Positions 8,741-17,585 of a stretch of 40,289 nucleotides of DNA are shown in pieces. A program made the position numbers and the translations under genes. The notes below the pieces were generated by a model that made no database searches, had not been told where the DNA came from, and worked only from the letters and a program-made list of their open reading frames with translations. The stretch is from Gammaproteobacteria bacterium (GTDB taxonomy: Bacteria > Pseudomonadota > Gammaproteobacteria > Xanthomonadales > Xanthomonadaceae), in the NCBI GenBank assembly GCA_025352045.1, contig JANXUD010000004.1, positions 1-40,289 on the forward strand, in the 5' to 3' direction. How positions within the stretch are numbered: position 1 is the stretch's first letter; each line of letters begins with the position of its first letter.

Positions 8741-8769
8741 ATTATAATGTCCTAGGACATCATTAACAA
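8741..8769 (-). promoter_or_regulatory. marR-emrAB promoter with a palindromic operator in the spacer
   Basis: On the minus strand there is a perfect -10 TATAAT at 8746-8741 and a -35-like TTGTTA at 8769-8764, separated by exactly 17 bp. The spacer holds the perfect 14-bp palindrome ATGTCCTAGGACAT at 8747-8760. Allowing one mismatched pair extends the dyad to 8744-8763, overlapping the -10. The start codon at 8733 is 7 bp beyond the -10. A bound MarR dimer here would block RNA polymerase. Confidence 0.8.
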
Positions 8770-8775
8770 CCGGGC

Positions 8776-8799
8776 GTGGGATGGGCTTCAGCCGCGATT
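8776..8799 (+). repeat. REP-like palindromic element, copy A
   Basis: A short element reading GTGGGATGGGC then TTCAGCCGCGATT. It matches two others in this window (8871-8894, opposite strand, and 40254-40277). The core GGCTTCAGCC is a small hairpin. Elements of this form are dispersed in Xanthomonadaceae and Pseudomonas genomes. Confidence 0.6.
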
Positions 8800-8813
8800 G
8801 GGTCTCCCAACAG

Positions 8814-8840
8814 AAAAACCCCGGCGGAGGGCCGGGGTTT
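8814..8840 (-). terminator. Intrinsic terminator of the aldolase gene
   Basis: A perfect 10-bp stem (AAACCCCGGC / GCCGGGGTTT) with a 5-nt loop lies about 65 bp after the aldolase stop codon. On the minus strand the hairpin runs into TTTTT, the classic form. It also separates aldolase transcription from the marR promoter just downstream. Confidence 0.85.
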
Positions 8841-8870
8841 CAGGTTGCTGGAGGGGCGCCGGTGGCGGAA

Positions 8871-8894
8871 GTCGCGGCTAAAGCCGTTCCCACA
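8871..8894 (-). repeat. REP-like palindromic element, copy B (inverted to copy A)
   Basis: On the minus strand this reads TGTGGGAACGGC then TTTAGCCGCGAC, close to the copies at 8776-8799 and 40254-40277. Copies A and B face each other and flank the aldolase terminator, the arrangement of a paired REP element (BIME-like). Confidence 0.6.
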
Positions 8895-8903
8895 GCCGCT
8901 ACA

Positions 8904-9911
8904 TCAACCGGCGGTCCACTGCCCCAGCGCGGCGAGGCCGTTGTCGCGGGCGCGGCCGTAGACGGTTTGCTGGGCGACGGCGACATTGCCGACCAGGTCC
9001 TTCGACCACAGCTTGAGCGCAGCCGACTGCATCGCGCGGCCATAGCTGAAGCTCAGCGGCCAGGGCAGCGGGCCGTACTGGTTCATGGCGTTGAGGTGCG
9101 CGGTGGCGTCGTGGTCGTTCTGGCCGCCCGACAGGAAGACGATGCCCGGCAGCGAGGCCGGCACCGTGCTGCGCAGGCAGCGCAGGGTCATCTCGGCCAC
9201 TTCGTCCACGCCGGCCTGGTCCGGGCAATCCTTGCCCGAGACGACCATGCTGGCCTTCAGGATCGTGCCTTCGAGCATGACGTTGTGGTCGTACAGGGCC
9301 GAGAACAGCGAGCGCAGCACCACTTCGGTGACTTCGTAGCAAATGTCGATGTCGTGGTCGCCATCCATCAGCACTTCCGGCTCGACCATCGGCACGATGC
9401 CCGCTTCCTGGCACAGCGCGGCATAGCGCGCCAGCGCGTGGCTATTGGCCTCGATGCAGGTGCCCGACGGGATGTCATCGCCGATGTTGATCACCGCGCG
9501 CCACTTGGCGAAGCGGGCGCCGAGCAGCGCGTATTCGCGCAGGCGCTCGCGCAGGCCGTCGAGGCCCTCGGTGACCACTTCGCCCGGGAAGCCGGCCAAC
9601 GCCACCGGGCCCTTGTCCACCTTGATGCCCGGCAGGATGCCGGCGTCGGCCATCAGCCGCGCGAACGGAATGCCCTCGCGCGTTGCCTGGCGTAGCGTTT
9701 CGTCGTATAGGATGGCGCCCGAGATGTGCTCGGACAGGTTCGGCGTGCCCAGCAGCATCTCGCGGTAGGCGCGGCGATTCTCCTCCGTGCACTCGATGCC
9801 GACGCCGTCGAAGCGCTTCTTGATGGTCGCGTTGGATTCGTCGATCGCGATGATGCCCTTGCCGGGCGCCACCATGGCCTGTGCGGTTTCAGCGAGGAGG
9901 TCGATGCTCAT
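8904..9911 (-). CDS. fba: Class I fructose-bisphosphate aldolase
   Basis: A 335-residue Schiff-base aldolase of the animal/plant-like class I type, cleaving fructose 1,6-bisphosphate to two triose phosphates. The Schiff-base lysine is K219 in LEGTILKASMV; upstream catalytic-barrel motifs are IIAIDESNATIKKRF (near 20), GIKVDKG (96-101), GARFAKWR (131-138) and VPMVEPEVL (173-181). It lacks the zinc-binding His pattern of class II enzymes. Last in a same-strand run with pgk and pyk, but with its own TATAAT promoter and terminator. The Shine-Dalgarno is weak (GGA about 10 bp upstream) and lies in one arm of the inverted repeat at 9913-9939. The start region shares a 20-bp block with gap, suggesting joint control. 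Confidence 0.95.
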   Translation of the reverse strand: MSIDLLAETAQAMVAPGKGIIAIDESNATIKKRFDGVGIECTEENRRAYREMLLGTPNLSEHISGAILYDETLRQATREGIPFARLMADAGILPGIKVDKGPVALAGFPGEVVTEGLDGLRERLREYALLGARFAKWRAVINIGDDIPSGTCIEANSHALARYAALCQEAGIVPMVEPEVLMDGDHDIDICYEVTEVVLRSLFSALYDHNVMLEGTILKASMVVSGKDCPDQAGVDEVAEMTLRCLRSTVPASLPGIVFLSGGQNDHDATAHLNAMNQYGPLPWPLSFSYGRAMQSAALKLWSKDLVGNVAVAQQTVYGRARDNGLAALGQWTAG

Positions 9912-9912
9912 G

Positions 9913-9945
9913 GGCGGTTTCCGTCAGGGGGAAACCGCCATTATA
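9913..9945 (-). promoter_or_regulatory. fba promoter and inverted repeat sharing a motif with gap
   Basis: The minus strand carries TATAAT at 9945-9940 followed directly by GGCGGTTTCCCCCT. The segment GGCGGTTTCC (9939-9930) is repeated in inverted form as GGAAACCGCC (9922-9913) after a 7-nt spacer, giving a perfect 10-bp dyad between the -10 and the start codon. The block from the -10 to the C run recurs at gap (17526-17507) with two differences. It could be an operator dyad at the transcription start or, if transcription starts early enough, an RNA hairpin over the ribosome site. No good -35 is visible. Confidence 0.65.
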
Positions 9946-9980
9946 CCGGCCGGGCCGGATGACCGTCCCGGACGGTGCCA

Positions 9981-10020
9981 GCGCCAGCGTCAGCGTCAGC
10001 GTCAGCGTCAGCGTCAGCGC
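9981..10020. repeat. Hexanucleotide tandem repeat spanning a stop codon
   Basis: One GCGCCA unit and five perfect GCGTCA units, plus a partial one, run in tandem. The array contains the TGA stop of the small exported protein gene (10016-10014) and extends into the space before the fba promoter. Every unit carries TGA in the same frame on the minus strand, so slippage could not extend the protein; it would only change the spacer length. Confidence 0.85.
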
Positions 10021-10598
10021 CCGATGATCGGCGGGTTCATGACCCGCGCGCGGTCCATGCGGCCCTTGTTGAGGTTGCCGCGGCGGCGGTAGGCATCCGC
10101 CTGCGCCTGCTTCATGAAATCGGGGAGGTCGTCGATCCGGCAATGGCTGCGCACCAACTCGGCATCGGTCGCCGGGCCGCCGAAGGCATAGCTGCTGGAG
10201 GTGAAGATCGCCACCGGCTTGCCCGTCATCGCCGGCGCTGGCGCGTACTTGTGCTGCATCGTCGCCGCCACGGCCATGCGCAAGTACAGGCCATAGGCGT
10301 CCGAGTCGGGGAGGCCCTTGGCGTGCTTGCTGCTCCAGCTGCGCAACAGGGTGAAGTCGGAGGTGCTGCCGTCGGCCTGGATCTGGTAGCCCAGGCTGAC
10401 GCAGACCTGCTCGGTCGCATCGGGCACGCCGGCAGGCACGCCCGGCTGGGCCAGCGCGCCCTTGGGCAGCCAGTAGGAGCCGACGCTGGCTTCGCTGACG
10501 GGCGGCGGCCCCTCTGGAAGGGCCGGTTTGGCCGCATTGGCGGCCGGGCACAGGCCCAGGCCGAGCAGGACGGGGAACAGCAGCTTGTTCGTGTTCAT
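10014..10598 (-). CDS. Small exported protein with a TonB C-terminal-like region
   Basis: A 194-residue protein with a plausible Sec signal peptide (residues 1-22, ending CPAANA). I do not recognise a named family for it. Residues about 60-130 recall the TonB C-terminal fold: a beta-strand stretch VCVSLGYQIQADGSTSDFTL, then an Arg/Ser-containing turn and a helix LYLRMAVAATMQHKYAP, as in exported TonB-like proteins that lack the membrane anchor. Two cysteines in the mature part could form a disulfide. The start at 10598 is chosen because it gives the signal peptide; the frame extends 12 codons further. It lies 69 bp after pyk on the same strand and may be read through from it. Confidence 0.7.
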   Translation of the reverse strand: MNTNKLLFPVLLGLGLCPAANAAKPALPEGPPPVSEASVGSYWLPKGALAQPGVPAGVPDATEQVCVSLGYQIQADGSTSDFTLLRSWSSKHAKGLPDSDAYGLYLRMAVAATMQHKYAPAPAMTGKPVAIFTSSSYAFGGPATDAELVRSHCRIDDLPDFMKQAQADAYRRRGNLNKGRMDRARVMNPPIIGR

Positions 10599-10667
10599 GG
10601 GGGTCTCGCGCAGAGTGTCAGGGGATTGCAACACGCCGGCCGCGCTGGGCGCCCGGGCCGGAAGTAA

Positions 10668-12134
10668 CTACAGCTCGCCCATGCCCTCGGCGCTGCCGCC
10701 CGCACCCACCTGCAACAGGCGCAGCGTGTTGGTGCTGCCGTGGGTTTCCATGTGGTCGCCGCTGGTGATCAGCACGCGGTCGGTCTCGGCCAGCAGGCCC
10801 ATGCCGAACAATTGCCGGATCGCACCGCGCGCAGCTTCCCGGGTCGGCAGGCCGCGGCTGTCGAAGGCCACCGGAAACACGTCGCGCATCATCGCCATCT
10901 TGCGCCGCGCGGACTCATGCCGCGACAGGGCGAAAATCGGCACCGATGAACGGAATCGCGACAGGAAGCGCGCTGTGCCGCCGGACTCGGTGAGCGCGAG
11001 CATGGCCCGCACCTTGGTGTGCTCGGCCAGGAACATGCCGGCCATGGCGATCGCCTGGTCGGCGCGTTGCAGGCCGCGCGGGGCTTTCTCGAAATCGGTG
11101 TCGCGGTCGAACTGGCGCTCGGCGCCCAGGCAGATGCGCACCATCGCCTCGACCGCCTTGACCGGATAGTTGCCCGAGGCGGTCTCCGCCGACAGCATCA
11201 CCGCGTCCGTGCCGTCGATGACGGCGTTGGCCACGTCGAGCACCTCGGCTCGGGTCGGGATCGGGTTGTCGACCATGGACTGCAGCATCTGGGTGGCTGT
11301 GATCACCACGCGGTTGTGCTCGAGCGCGGTGCGGATGATCTTCTTCTGCAGGCCGGGCAGTTCCGCATCGCCGATCTCCACCCCCAGGTCGCCGCGCGCC
11401 ACCATCACCACGTCGGAGGCAATCGTGATTTCGACCAGGTTCTCGATCGCCTCGGCGCGCTCGATCTTGGCCACCAGGGCGGCGTCGCTGCCCGCGGCTT
11501 GGGCCAGGGCGCGGGCGCGATCCATGTCGGCCGCAGAGCGGCAGAAGGACACCGCGAGGAAATCGACCCCGAGCCTGGCGGCGATCTTGATGTGCTCCTC
11601 GTCCTGTTCGGTGAGGGCGCCGAGCGAGAGGCCGCCGCCGAGCCGATTGAGGCCCTTGCGGTCGGACAGCGCGCCGTCGGTCATCACCCGGGTGCGCACC
11701 AGCTCGCCGTCCACGGCGGTCACCTGCAGCGCGATCAGTCCATCGTCCAGCAACAAGATGTCGTCGGCGTGCACGTCGCCGACCAGGCCCAGATAGCTCA
11801 CGCCCACCTGGGTCGCGTCGCCGGGCGGCGCGTCGGCGCGGCAGACCAGGGTGAAGGCATCGCCGGCCTTGAGCACGACCTTGCCCATGGCGAATTTCTC
11901 AATCCGGATCTTGGGCCCCTGCAGGTCGGCCAGGATGCCCACTTCGCGACCCGCGCTCAGCGCCGCGGCGCGCACTGCCGCAACGCGCGCGCCGTGGTGC
12001 TCGGGCGTGCCGTGCGAGAAATTCAGGCGCACCACGTTGACGCCGGCGCGGATCAGTTCATCGAGCACGCCCGGGGCATCGGTGGCGGGGCCCAGCGTGG
12101 CCAGGATCTTGGTGCGTCGCAAATCGGGGGTCAT
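10668..12134 (-). CDS. pyk: Pyruvate kinase
   Basis: A 488-residue type II-like pyruvate kinase making pyruvate and ATP from phosphoenolpyruvate and ADP. Motifs in order: RTKILATLGPATD and VNVVRLNFSHG near the N-terminus, LQGPKIRIEKF, a B domain, LVAKIERAEAIENL (active-site lysine), VMVARGDLGVEIG (metal and substrate loop), ITATQMLQSM and MLSAETASGNYPVKAVE, then the C-terminal allosteric domain. The start at 12134 gives the standard N-terminus (MTPDLRRTKIL) with GAGG upstream. It begins 37 bp after the aldo/keto reductase gene, so joint transcription with it and perhaps pgk is likely. No copy of the fba/gap start-region motif is seen here. Confidence 0.96.
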   Translation of the reverse strand: MTPDLRRTKILATLGPATDAPGVLDELIRAGVNVVRLNFSHGTPEHHGARVAAVRAAALSAGREVGILADLQGPKIRIEKFAMGKVVLKAGDAFTLVCRADAPPGDATQVGVSYLGLVGDVHADDILLLDDGLIALQVTAVDGELVRTRVMTDGALSDRKGLNRLGGGLSLGALTEQDEEHIKIAARLGVDFLAVSFCRSAADMDRARALAQAAGSDAALVAKIERAEAIENLVEITIASDVVMVARGDLGVEIGDAELPGLQKKIIRTALEHNRVVITATQMLQSMVDNPIPTRAEVLDVANAVIDGTDAVMLSAETASGNYPVKAVEAMVRICLGAERQFDRDTDFEKAPRGLQRADQAIAMAGMFLAEHTKVRAMLALTESGGTARFLSRFRSSVPIFALSRHESARRKMAMMRDVFPVAFDSRGLPTREAARGAIRQLFGMGLLAETDRVLITSGDHMETHGSTNTLRLLQVGAGGSAEGMGEL

Positions 12135-12171
12135 CGGGGTCGCCTCGGGTCTGGGCGAAAAACTAACACGC

Positions 12172-13173
<1,002 letters not shown>

Positions 13174-13226
13174 GCCTGTCTCTCCGAGGGGGTCCTCCAG
13201 CATAGGCCCGCGCGGATGCCGTTTGG

Positions 13227-14405
13227 TTAAACCGCTGCGCGCGCCTGCAGCGCGACCACGGCGGGCAGGGGCTTGCCCTCGCAGAACTCGAGGAACGCGC
13301 CTCCGCCGGTGCTGATGTAGCCGATGCCAGCGGCCACGCCGTACTTGTCCACCGCCGCCAGGGTGTCGCCGCCACCGGCGATCGAGAAGGCCTTCGAGGC
13401 GGCGATCGCTTCGGCCAGCACGCGGGTGCCTTCGCCAAACGCGTCGAACTCGAACACGCCCACCGGGCCGTTCCACAGTACGGTGCCCGCCGCGGCGACC
13501 AGCTGCGAATAGCGCGCCGCGGTCTTCGGGCCGATGTCCAGGATCATGTCGTCGGGGCCCACGTCGGCCACCGCTTTCACCGTCGCCATCGCATCGGCGG
13601 CAAAGCGATCGGCAACCACCACGTCCTCGGGCATCGGGATATGCGCGCCACGGTCATCGGCGTCGGCCATGATCGCGCGCGCCGTGTCGACCAGGTCGTG
13701 CTCGCACAGCGACTTGCCGACCGGCAGCCCGTTCGCCGCCAGGAAGGTATTGGCGATGCCGCCGCCGACGATCAACTGGTCCACCTTGCCGACCAGGTTG
13801 CCCAGCAACTCCAGCTTGGTCGAGACCTTGGATCCGGCGACGATGGCAAGCAGGGGCCGCTTCGGCGCTTCGAGCGCTTTCGCCAGTGCATCGAGTTCGG
13901 CCATCAGCAAGGGACCGCCGCAGGCGACGGGTGCAAGGCGGATCACGCCATGCGTGGACGCCTGCGCGCGATGTGCGGTACCGAAGGCGTCCATCACGAA
14001 GATGTCGCAGAGCGCGGCGTACTTCCTGGCCAATGCCTCGTCGTCCTTGCTCTCGCCCACGTTCATGCGGCAGTTCTCGAGCAGCACGATCTCGCCCGGC
14101 GCCACCTGCACGCCGTCGGCCCAGTCGCGCAGCAGGGGCACCGGGCGGCCGAGCAGGTCCGCCAGCCGCGCAGCGACGGGCGCCAGCGAATCCTCGGCGC
14201 TCCAGGCGCCTTCCTTCGGCCGGCCCAGGTGCGATGTGACCATCAGCGCGGCGCCGCGCTCGAGCGCAAGCCTCAGCGTCGGCAAGGCCGCCAGCAGGCG
14301 CTGCTCCGAGCTGATCCGTCCGTCCTTGACGGGCACGTTGAGGTCTTCGCGCACCAGCACGCGCTTGCCCCGCAGGTCCAGGTCGCTCATCCGCAGGATC
14401 GGCAT
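13227..14405 (-). CDS. pgk: Phosphoglycerate kinase
   Basis: A 392-residue two-domain kinase interconverting 1,3-bisphosphoglycerate plus ADP with 3-phosphoglycerate plus ATP. The signature is [18 protein letters not shown] near residue 12. Further motifs are [10 protein letters not shown]-like [51 protein letters not shown] and [15 protein letters not shown] at the C-terminal nucleotide site. The open frame continues about 300 codons upstream, antisense to sua5, but the true start is the ATG at 14405 ([14 protein letters not shown]), with GGAG upstream. It is divergent from sua5. Its start region shares CGGGGGAAAATGC with tkt. Confidence 0.96.
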   Translation of the reverse strand: MPILRMSDLDLRGKRVLVREDLNVPVKDGRISSEQRLLAALPTLRLALERGAALMVTSHLGRPKEGAWSAEDSLAPVAARLADLLGRPVPLLRDWADGVQVAPGEIVLLENCRMNVGESKDDEALARKYAALCDIFVMDAFGTAHRAQASTHGVIRLAPVACGGPLLMAELDALAKALEAPKRPLLAIVAGSKVSTKLELLGNLVGKVDQLIVGGGIANTFLAANGLPVGKSLCEHDLVDTARAIMADADDRGAHIPMPEDVVVADRFAADAMATVKAVADVGPDDMILDIGPKTAARYSQLVAAAGTVLWNGPVGVFEFDAFGEGTRVLAEAIAASKAFSIAGGGDTLAAVDKYGVAAGIGYISTGGGAFLEFCEGKPLPAVVALQARAAV

Positions 14406-14431
14406 CGCCAAGGCTCCATTCGTCGAAGGCT

Positions 14432-14444
14432 GCATTTTCCCCCG
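14432..14444 (-). promoter_or_regulatory. pgk start-region motif shared with tkt
   Basis: The minus strand reads CGGGGGAAAATGC. The identical 13 bases occur upstream of transketolase at 23394-23382. GAAAAT (14439-14434) could be a -10 hexamer, giving a leader of about 22 nt, but no strong -35 is visible. The pairing with another central-carbon gene suggests a shared regulatory site. Confidence 0.5.
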
Positions 14445-14488
14445 GCGCGGGGCGCAGGTACAGGCCACGCCGAAATCCGCGCCTGTGG

Positions 14489-14538
14489 GAGAATCATCCA
14501 TGGCCAACTCCGTGCCCCGATCCGCCCCCGCGCCATGA
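14489..14538 (+). promoter_or_regulatory. Possible sua5 promoter with a 12-codon upstream reading frame
   Basis: A -10-like GAGAAT (14489-14494) is followed by ATG at 14500. That ATG opens a frame of 12 codons ([12 protein letters not shown]) whose TGA at 14536-14538 overlaps the sua5 start codon as ATGA. The sua5 ATG itself has no Shine-Dalgarno, only C-rich sequence. The small frame could be translated from a nearly leaderless message and feed ribosomes to sua5. The promoter lacks a clear -35. Confidence 0.4.
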
Positions 14539-15512
14539 GCGATCCCGCGCCCGCCATCGCCGAGGCCCTCGATGCGCTGCGCCGCGGCGAAGTGATCGGC
14601 CTGCCGACCGAAACCGTCTACGGACTGGCCGCCGACGCCTCGAACGCAGACGCCGTGCGGCGGATCTTCGCGCTCAAGGGCCGTCCCGCCGACCACCCGG
14701 TGATCGTGCACATCGCCGACGCATCGGCATTGCGGCGCTGGGCGCGTTCGGTTCCCGCGCCGGCGCAGGCACTGGCCGCGGCATTCTGGCCCGGGCCGCT
14801 GACCCTGATCCTGCCACGTCAGTCCAGCGTGGCCGATGTCGTGACGGGCGGCCAGGACACCGTTGGCCTGCGCTGCCCGTCGCATCCGCTCGCGCTGTGC
14901 CTGTTGCGGGAGTTCGGCGGCGGCCTGGCCGCGCCTTCGGCCAATCGCTTCGGACACATCTCGCCGACCAGCGCGGAGCACGTGCGCGCGGAATTCGGCG
15001 ATGACGTGCCGCTGGTGCTCGATGGCGGCGACTGCGAAGTCGGCATCGAAAGCACGATCGTCGCCTTCACCGGCAGCCGCCCACGCATCCTGCGCCCGGG
15101 CCGGATCACCCGCGCAGAAATCGAGGCGGTGGTCGGAACCGTGGATGCCGGCGTCGACAGCGGCAGTCCGCGCGCCTCGGGCACGCTGGAAGCACACTAC
15201 GCGCCGCGCACGCCGATGTTGCTGCTGGCCCGCGCGGCGCTTGAGGTCGAGGCGAGGCAGCAGGCGGCGCTCGGCAAGCGGGTGCGCGTGCTTGCGCTGG
15301 ACGCCTTGCCGGCCAACGTGCAGGGCCTCGTGCTGCCGGCACGCGCGGCCGACTACGCCCACGGCCTGTACGCCGCGATGCGCGCGCTGGACGAAGGTGG
15401 CGGACAGTTGCTGCTGGTCGAACGGCCGCCGGCCGGCCCTGGCTGGCTGGCCGTGCAGGACCGGTTGCGGCGCGCTGCGGCGGGCGCCGAGCCAGGCGAC
15501 GATTCGCCTTAG
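14535..15512 (+). CDS. sua5: Threonylcarbamoyl-AMP synthase, Sua5 type
   Basis: A 325-residue enzyme that makes L-threonylcarbamoyladenylate from threonine, bicarbonate and ATP, the first step of the universal tRNA modification t6A37. Residues about 1-200 form the YrdC domain: [74 protein letters not shown] and GIESTIVAF. The remaining ~100 residues ([17 protein letters not shown] onward) are the Sua5 domain absent from short TsaC proteins. It is divergent from pgk. The start codon has no visible ribosome site and overlaps the stop of a small upstream frame. Confidence 0.94.
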   Translation: MSDPAPAIAEALDALRRGEVIGLPTETVYGLAADASNADAVRRIFALKGRPADHPVIVHIADASALRRWARSVPAPAQALAAAFWPGPLTLILPRQSSVADVVTGGQDTVGLRCPSHPLALCLLREFGGGLAAPSANRFGHISPTSAEHVRAEFGDDVPLVLDGGDCEVGIESTIVAFTGSRPRILRPGRITRAEIEAVVGTVDAGVDSGSPRASGTLEAHYAPRTPMLLLARAALEVEARQQAALGKRVRVLALDALPANVQGLVLPARAADYAHGLYAAMRALDEGGGQLLLVERPPAGPGWLAVQDRLRRAAAGAEPGDDSP

Positions 15513-15569
15513 CGGACCCGCCGCCGCCGTGGCGGCCGCCCACCCAAGGGTCGTTGGCTTGCGACTGCG

Positions 15570-16463
15570 CTAGTGCTGTCGCGCTTGCGGCGGCTGCGCA
15601 GCCAGTTCATGCGACAGCAGCCACGGCACCAATTCCGCCTCGGAGTAGGCGTGATCCCAGGAATTGTGGTTCGCGTCCGGATACTCGCTGAAGCGCACCT
15701 CGCCGCCCAGCGCGCGCATCGCCACGTCCATGCGGCGCGCATTGAGCACCGGCACCGCGTCATCGAGGGTACCGTGGAAGATCCACACCGGCACCGGGCC
15801 GATACGCCTGGCGAACGCTGCCGACGGATCCGCGGCGAGGGCCTCGGGAAACTCCTTGGTCAGCAGCGCATCGTCGGCCGGATCCAGGACGTCGTCGTCG
15901 TCCTTCAGGCGCAGGAAGCCGCAGACCGGCGCAATCGCCGCAAACCGGCCGGGATGCGCCGCGGCGAGGAGCCACGTCCCCTGCCCGCCAATCGACAGTC
16001 CCGTCAGGTAGACGTGCCGGGGGTCGCCATGGAATTCGGCCATCGCGGCGTCGAGCGCCTGCATCGCCATGGCGTCCATCGCACCATGCCAGCGCCTGTT
16101 GGGGCGCAGCTGCGGCATCACCACGATCATCGGGAAGCGCGCGCGGTCGTTGCGGATTGCCGCCGGCAGGCCGACAGCCGTCTGGTGCAGGCCGTCGTCG
16201 CCGCGTTCACCCGAGCCGTGCAGGAACAGCGCCACCGGCCATTGCCTGTCCGGCGTGTAGTCGGCCGGCACGAACACCTGGTAGCGATAGGCCACGCCGT
16301 CGACGGTGATGCTGCGGTCGAGGAATCCGGTCGGCATGGTCTGCATGGTCGGCCTGGCCTGCATGGCACGCTGGGTGGACTTGCCTGCGGCCAGGGCCGG
16401 ACTGCCCGCGCCCGCGGCAAGCGCGAGCACGAGGCCGGCCACCGCGACGCGCAGGCCGCGCAC
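15570..16463 (-). CDS. Secreted alpha/beta-hydrolase, probable esterase (CE1 / PHB-depolymerase-like)
   Basis: A 297-residue protein with a Sec signal peptide (about residues 1-25, ending SPALA). The mature part has the alpha/beta-hydrolase order: VALFLHGSGERGDD (oxyanion region), the nucleophile elbow GLSIGGQG with S157, the acid in FHGTLDDAVPV (D234 or D235), and the base in DANHNSWDHAY (H266 likely). The DGLHQTAVGLP segment and nucleophile context resemble feruloyl-esterase/lipoprotein-type depolymerases. The substrate is not identifiable. The start is a GTG at 16463, one base after the gap stop codon; the signal peptide needs this start. Coupling to gap would give high expression. Confidence 0.82.
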   Translation of the reverse strand: MRGLRVAVAGLVLALAAGAGSPALAAGKSTQRAMQARPTMQTMPTGFLDRSITVDGVAYRYQVFVPADYTPDRQWPVALFLHGSGERGDDGLHQTAVGLPAAIRNDRARFPMIVVMPQLRPNRRWHGAMDAMAMQALDAAMAEFHGDPRHVYLTGLSIGGQGTWLLAAAHPGRFAAIAPVCGFLRLKDDDDVLDPADDALLTKEFPEALAADPSAAFARRIGPVPVWIFHGTLDDAVPVLNARRMDVAMRALGGEVRFSEYPDANHNSWDHAYSEAELVPWLLSHELAAQPPQARQH

Positions 16464-16464
16464 C

Positions 16465-17478
16465 TTACCTGGCCGCCATCAGCGCCGCGGTCATGTCGAG
16501 CATGCGGTTGCTGAAGCCCCACTCGTTGTCGTACCAGGCCAGCACCTTCACCAGCGTGCCGCCGGTGACCTTGGTCAGCGTGCTGTCGTAGACCGAGCTG
16601 CGCGGGTCGTGGTTGAAGTCCACCGACACCAGTGGCGCCGTATTGAAGCCAAGGATGCCCTTGAGCGAACCCTTGCTGGCTTCCAGCACGGCGGCGTCGA
16701 TCTCGTCCTTGGTGGTCGCGCGCGCGGCGACGAAGCACAGGTCGACCACCGACACGTTGATGGTCGGCACGCGCATCGCGAAGCCATCGAGCTTGCCGTT
16801 CAATTCGGGAAGCACCAGGCCCACCGCCGCCGCGGCACCCGTCTTGGTCGGGATCTGCGACATCGTCGCGCTGCGGGCGCGCCGCAGGTCGGAGTGGTAG
16901 ACGTCGGTCAGCACCTGGTCGTTCGTATACGCATGGATGGTCGTCATCAGGCCGTGCACCACGCCGATCTTCTCGTGCAGCACCTGGACCAGCGGCGCCA
17001 GGCAGTTGGTGGTGCAGGAGGCGTTGGAGATCACGGTGTGCGACGCGGTCAGCTTGTCGTGGTTGACGCCGTAGACGAAAGTGCCGTCCACGTCCTTGTC
17101 GCCGGGCGCGGAGATGATGACCTTCTTCGCGCCGCCGGCGATGTGCGCGCCGGCCTTGGCCTTGGAAGTGAACAGGCCGGTGCACTCGAGCACCACGTCT
17201 ACGTCGTGCGCGCCCCAGGGGATATCGGCCGGGTTGCGCACCGCGTACACCTTGATGCGGTCGCCGTTGACGATGATGTCGCCGCCGTCGGCGGAGACTT
17301 CGCCGGGGAACTTCCCGTGCGCGGTGTCGTACTGGGTCAGGTGGGCGTTGGTGGCCGCGTCGCCGAGGTCGTTGATGGCGACGACCTGGAACTCGCCCTG
17401 CCGGCCGGACTCGTAGATGGCGCGCAGCACGTTGCGGCCGATGCGTCCGTAACCGTTGATCGCGACCTTGATCGCCAT
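16465..17478 (-). CDS. gap: NAD-dependent glyceraldehyde-3-phosphate dehydrogenase
   Basis: A 337-residue glycolytic dehydrogenase converting glyceraldehyde 3-phosphate to 1,3-bisphosphoglycerate. The Rossmann motif [14 protein letters not shown] opens the protein. D37 in INDLGD favours NAD over NADP. The active-site cysteine is C155 in [13 protein letters not shown], and [10 protein letters not shown] carries the partner region. The start at 17478 has CAGGAG 8-9 bp upstream; an upstream GTG at 17505 lacks one. The gene runs directly into a secreted esterase gene and is divergent from the nuclease gene. Its start region matches that of fba over 20 bp. Confidence 0.96.
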   Translation of the reverse strand: MAIKVAINGYGRIGRNVLRAIYESGRQGEFQVVAINDLGDAATNAHLTQYDTAHGKFPGEVSADGGDIIVNGDRIKVYAVRNPADIPWGAHDVDVVLECTGLFTSKAKAGAHIAGGAKKVIISAPGDKDVDGTFVYGVNHDKLTASHTVISNASCTTNCLAPLVQVLHEKIGVVHGLMTTIHAYTNDQVLTDVYHSDLRRARSATMSQIPTKTGAAAAVGLVLPELNGKLDGFAMRVPTINVSVVDLCFVAARATTKDEIDAAVLEASKGSLKGILGFNTAPLVSVDFNHDPRSSVYDSTLTKVTGGTLVKVLAWYDNEWGFSNRMLDMTAALMAAR

Positions 17479-17505
17479 GGGCAAGCTCCTGGGAATGAGG
17501 GACAC

Positions 17506-17526
17506 TAGGGGGAGACCGCCATTTTA
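17506..17526 (-). promoter_or_regulatory. gap promoter block shared with fba
   Basis: The minus strand reads TAAAATGGCGGT then CTCCCCCTA. TAAAAT (17526-17521) fits a -10 hexamer; the following GGCGGTCTCCCCCT would lie over the transcription start. Compared with fba (9945-9925) only two of the first 20 positions differ. Unlike fba, there is no inverted second arm. The -35 region is GC-rich and unconvincing. Confidence 0.6.
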
Positions 17527-17585
17527 TCGCCTGCGGCCGGCCCGGCGACACCCCCGCGCGCGCCGGCGCGGCCAGGAACCATGCC

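Noticed and set aside
9981-10020. A CRISPR-like array
   Set aside because: The repeats are a contiguous hexanucleotide microsatellite without spacers, and no cas genes are present.
12135-12171. A copy of the fba/gap or pgk/tkt motif before pyk
   Set aside because: Only a loose TTTTTCGCCC resemblance is present; not enough to call.
14406-15362. Long upstream extension of the pgk frame on the minus strand
   Set aside because: It lies antisense to sua5, has Arg/Ala-rich shadow composition, and the standard PGK N-terminus starts at 14405 with a ribosome site.
17479-17505. GTG at 17505 as the gap start
   Set aside because: It lacks a ribosome site and adds nine residues not found in GAPDH; ATG at 17478 has CAGGAG upstream and the normal N-terminus.
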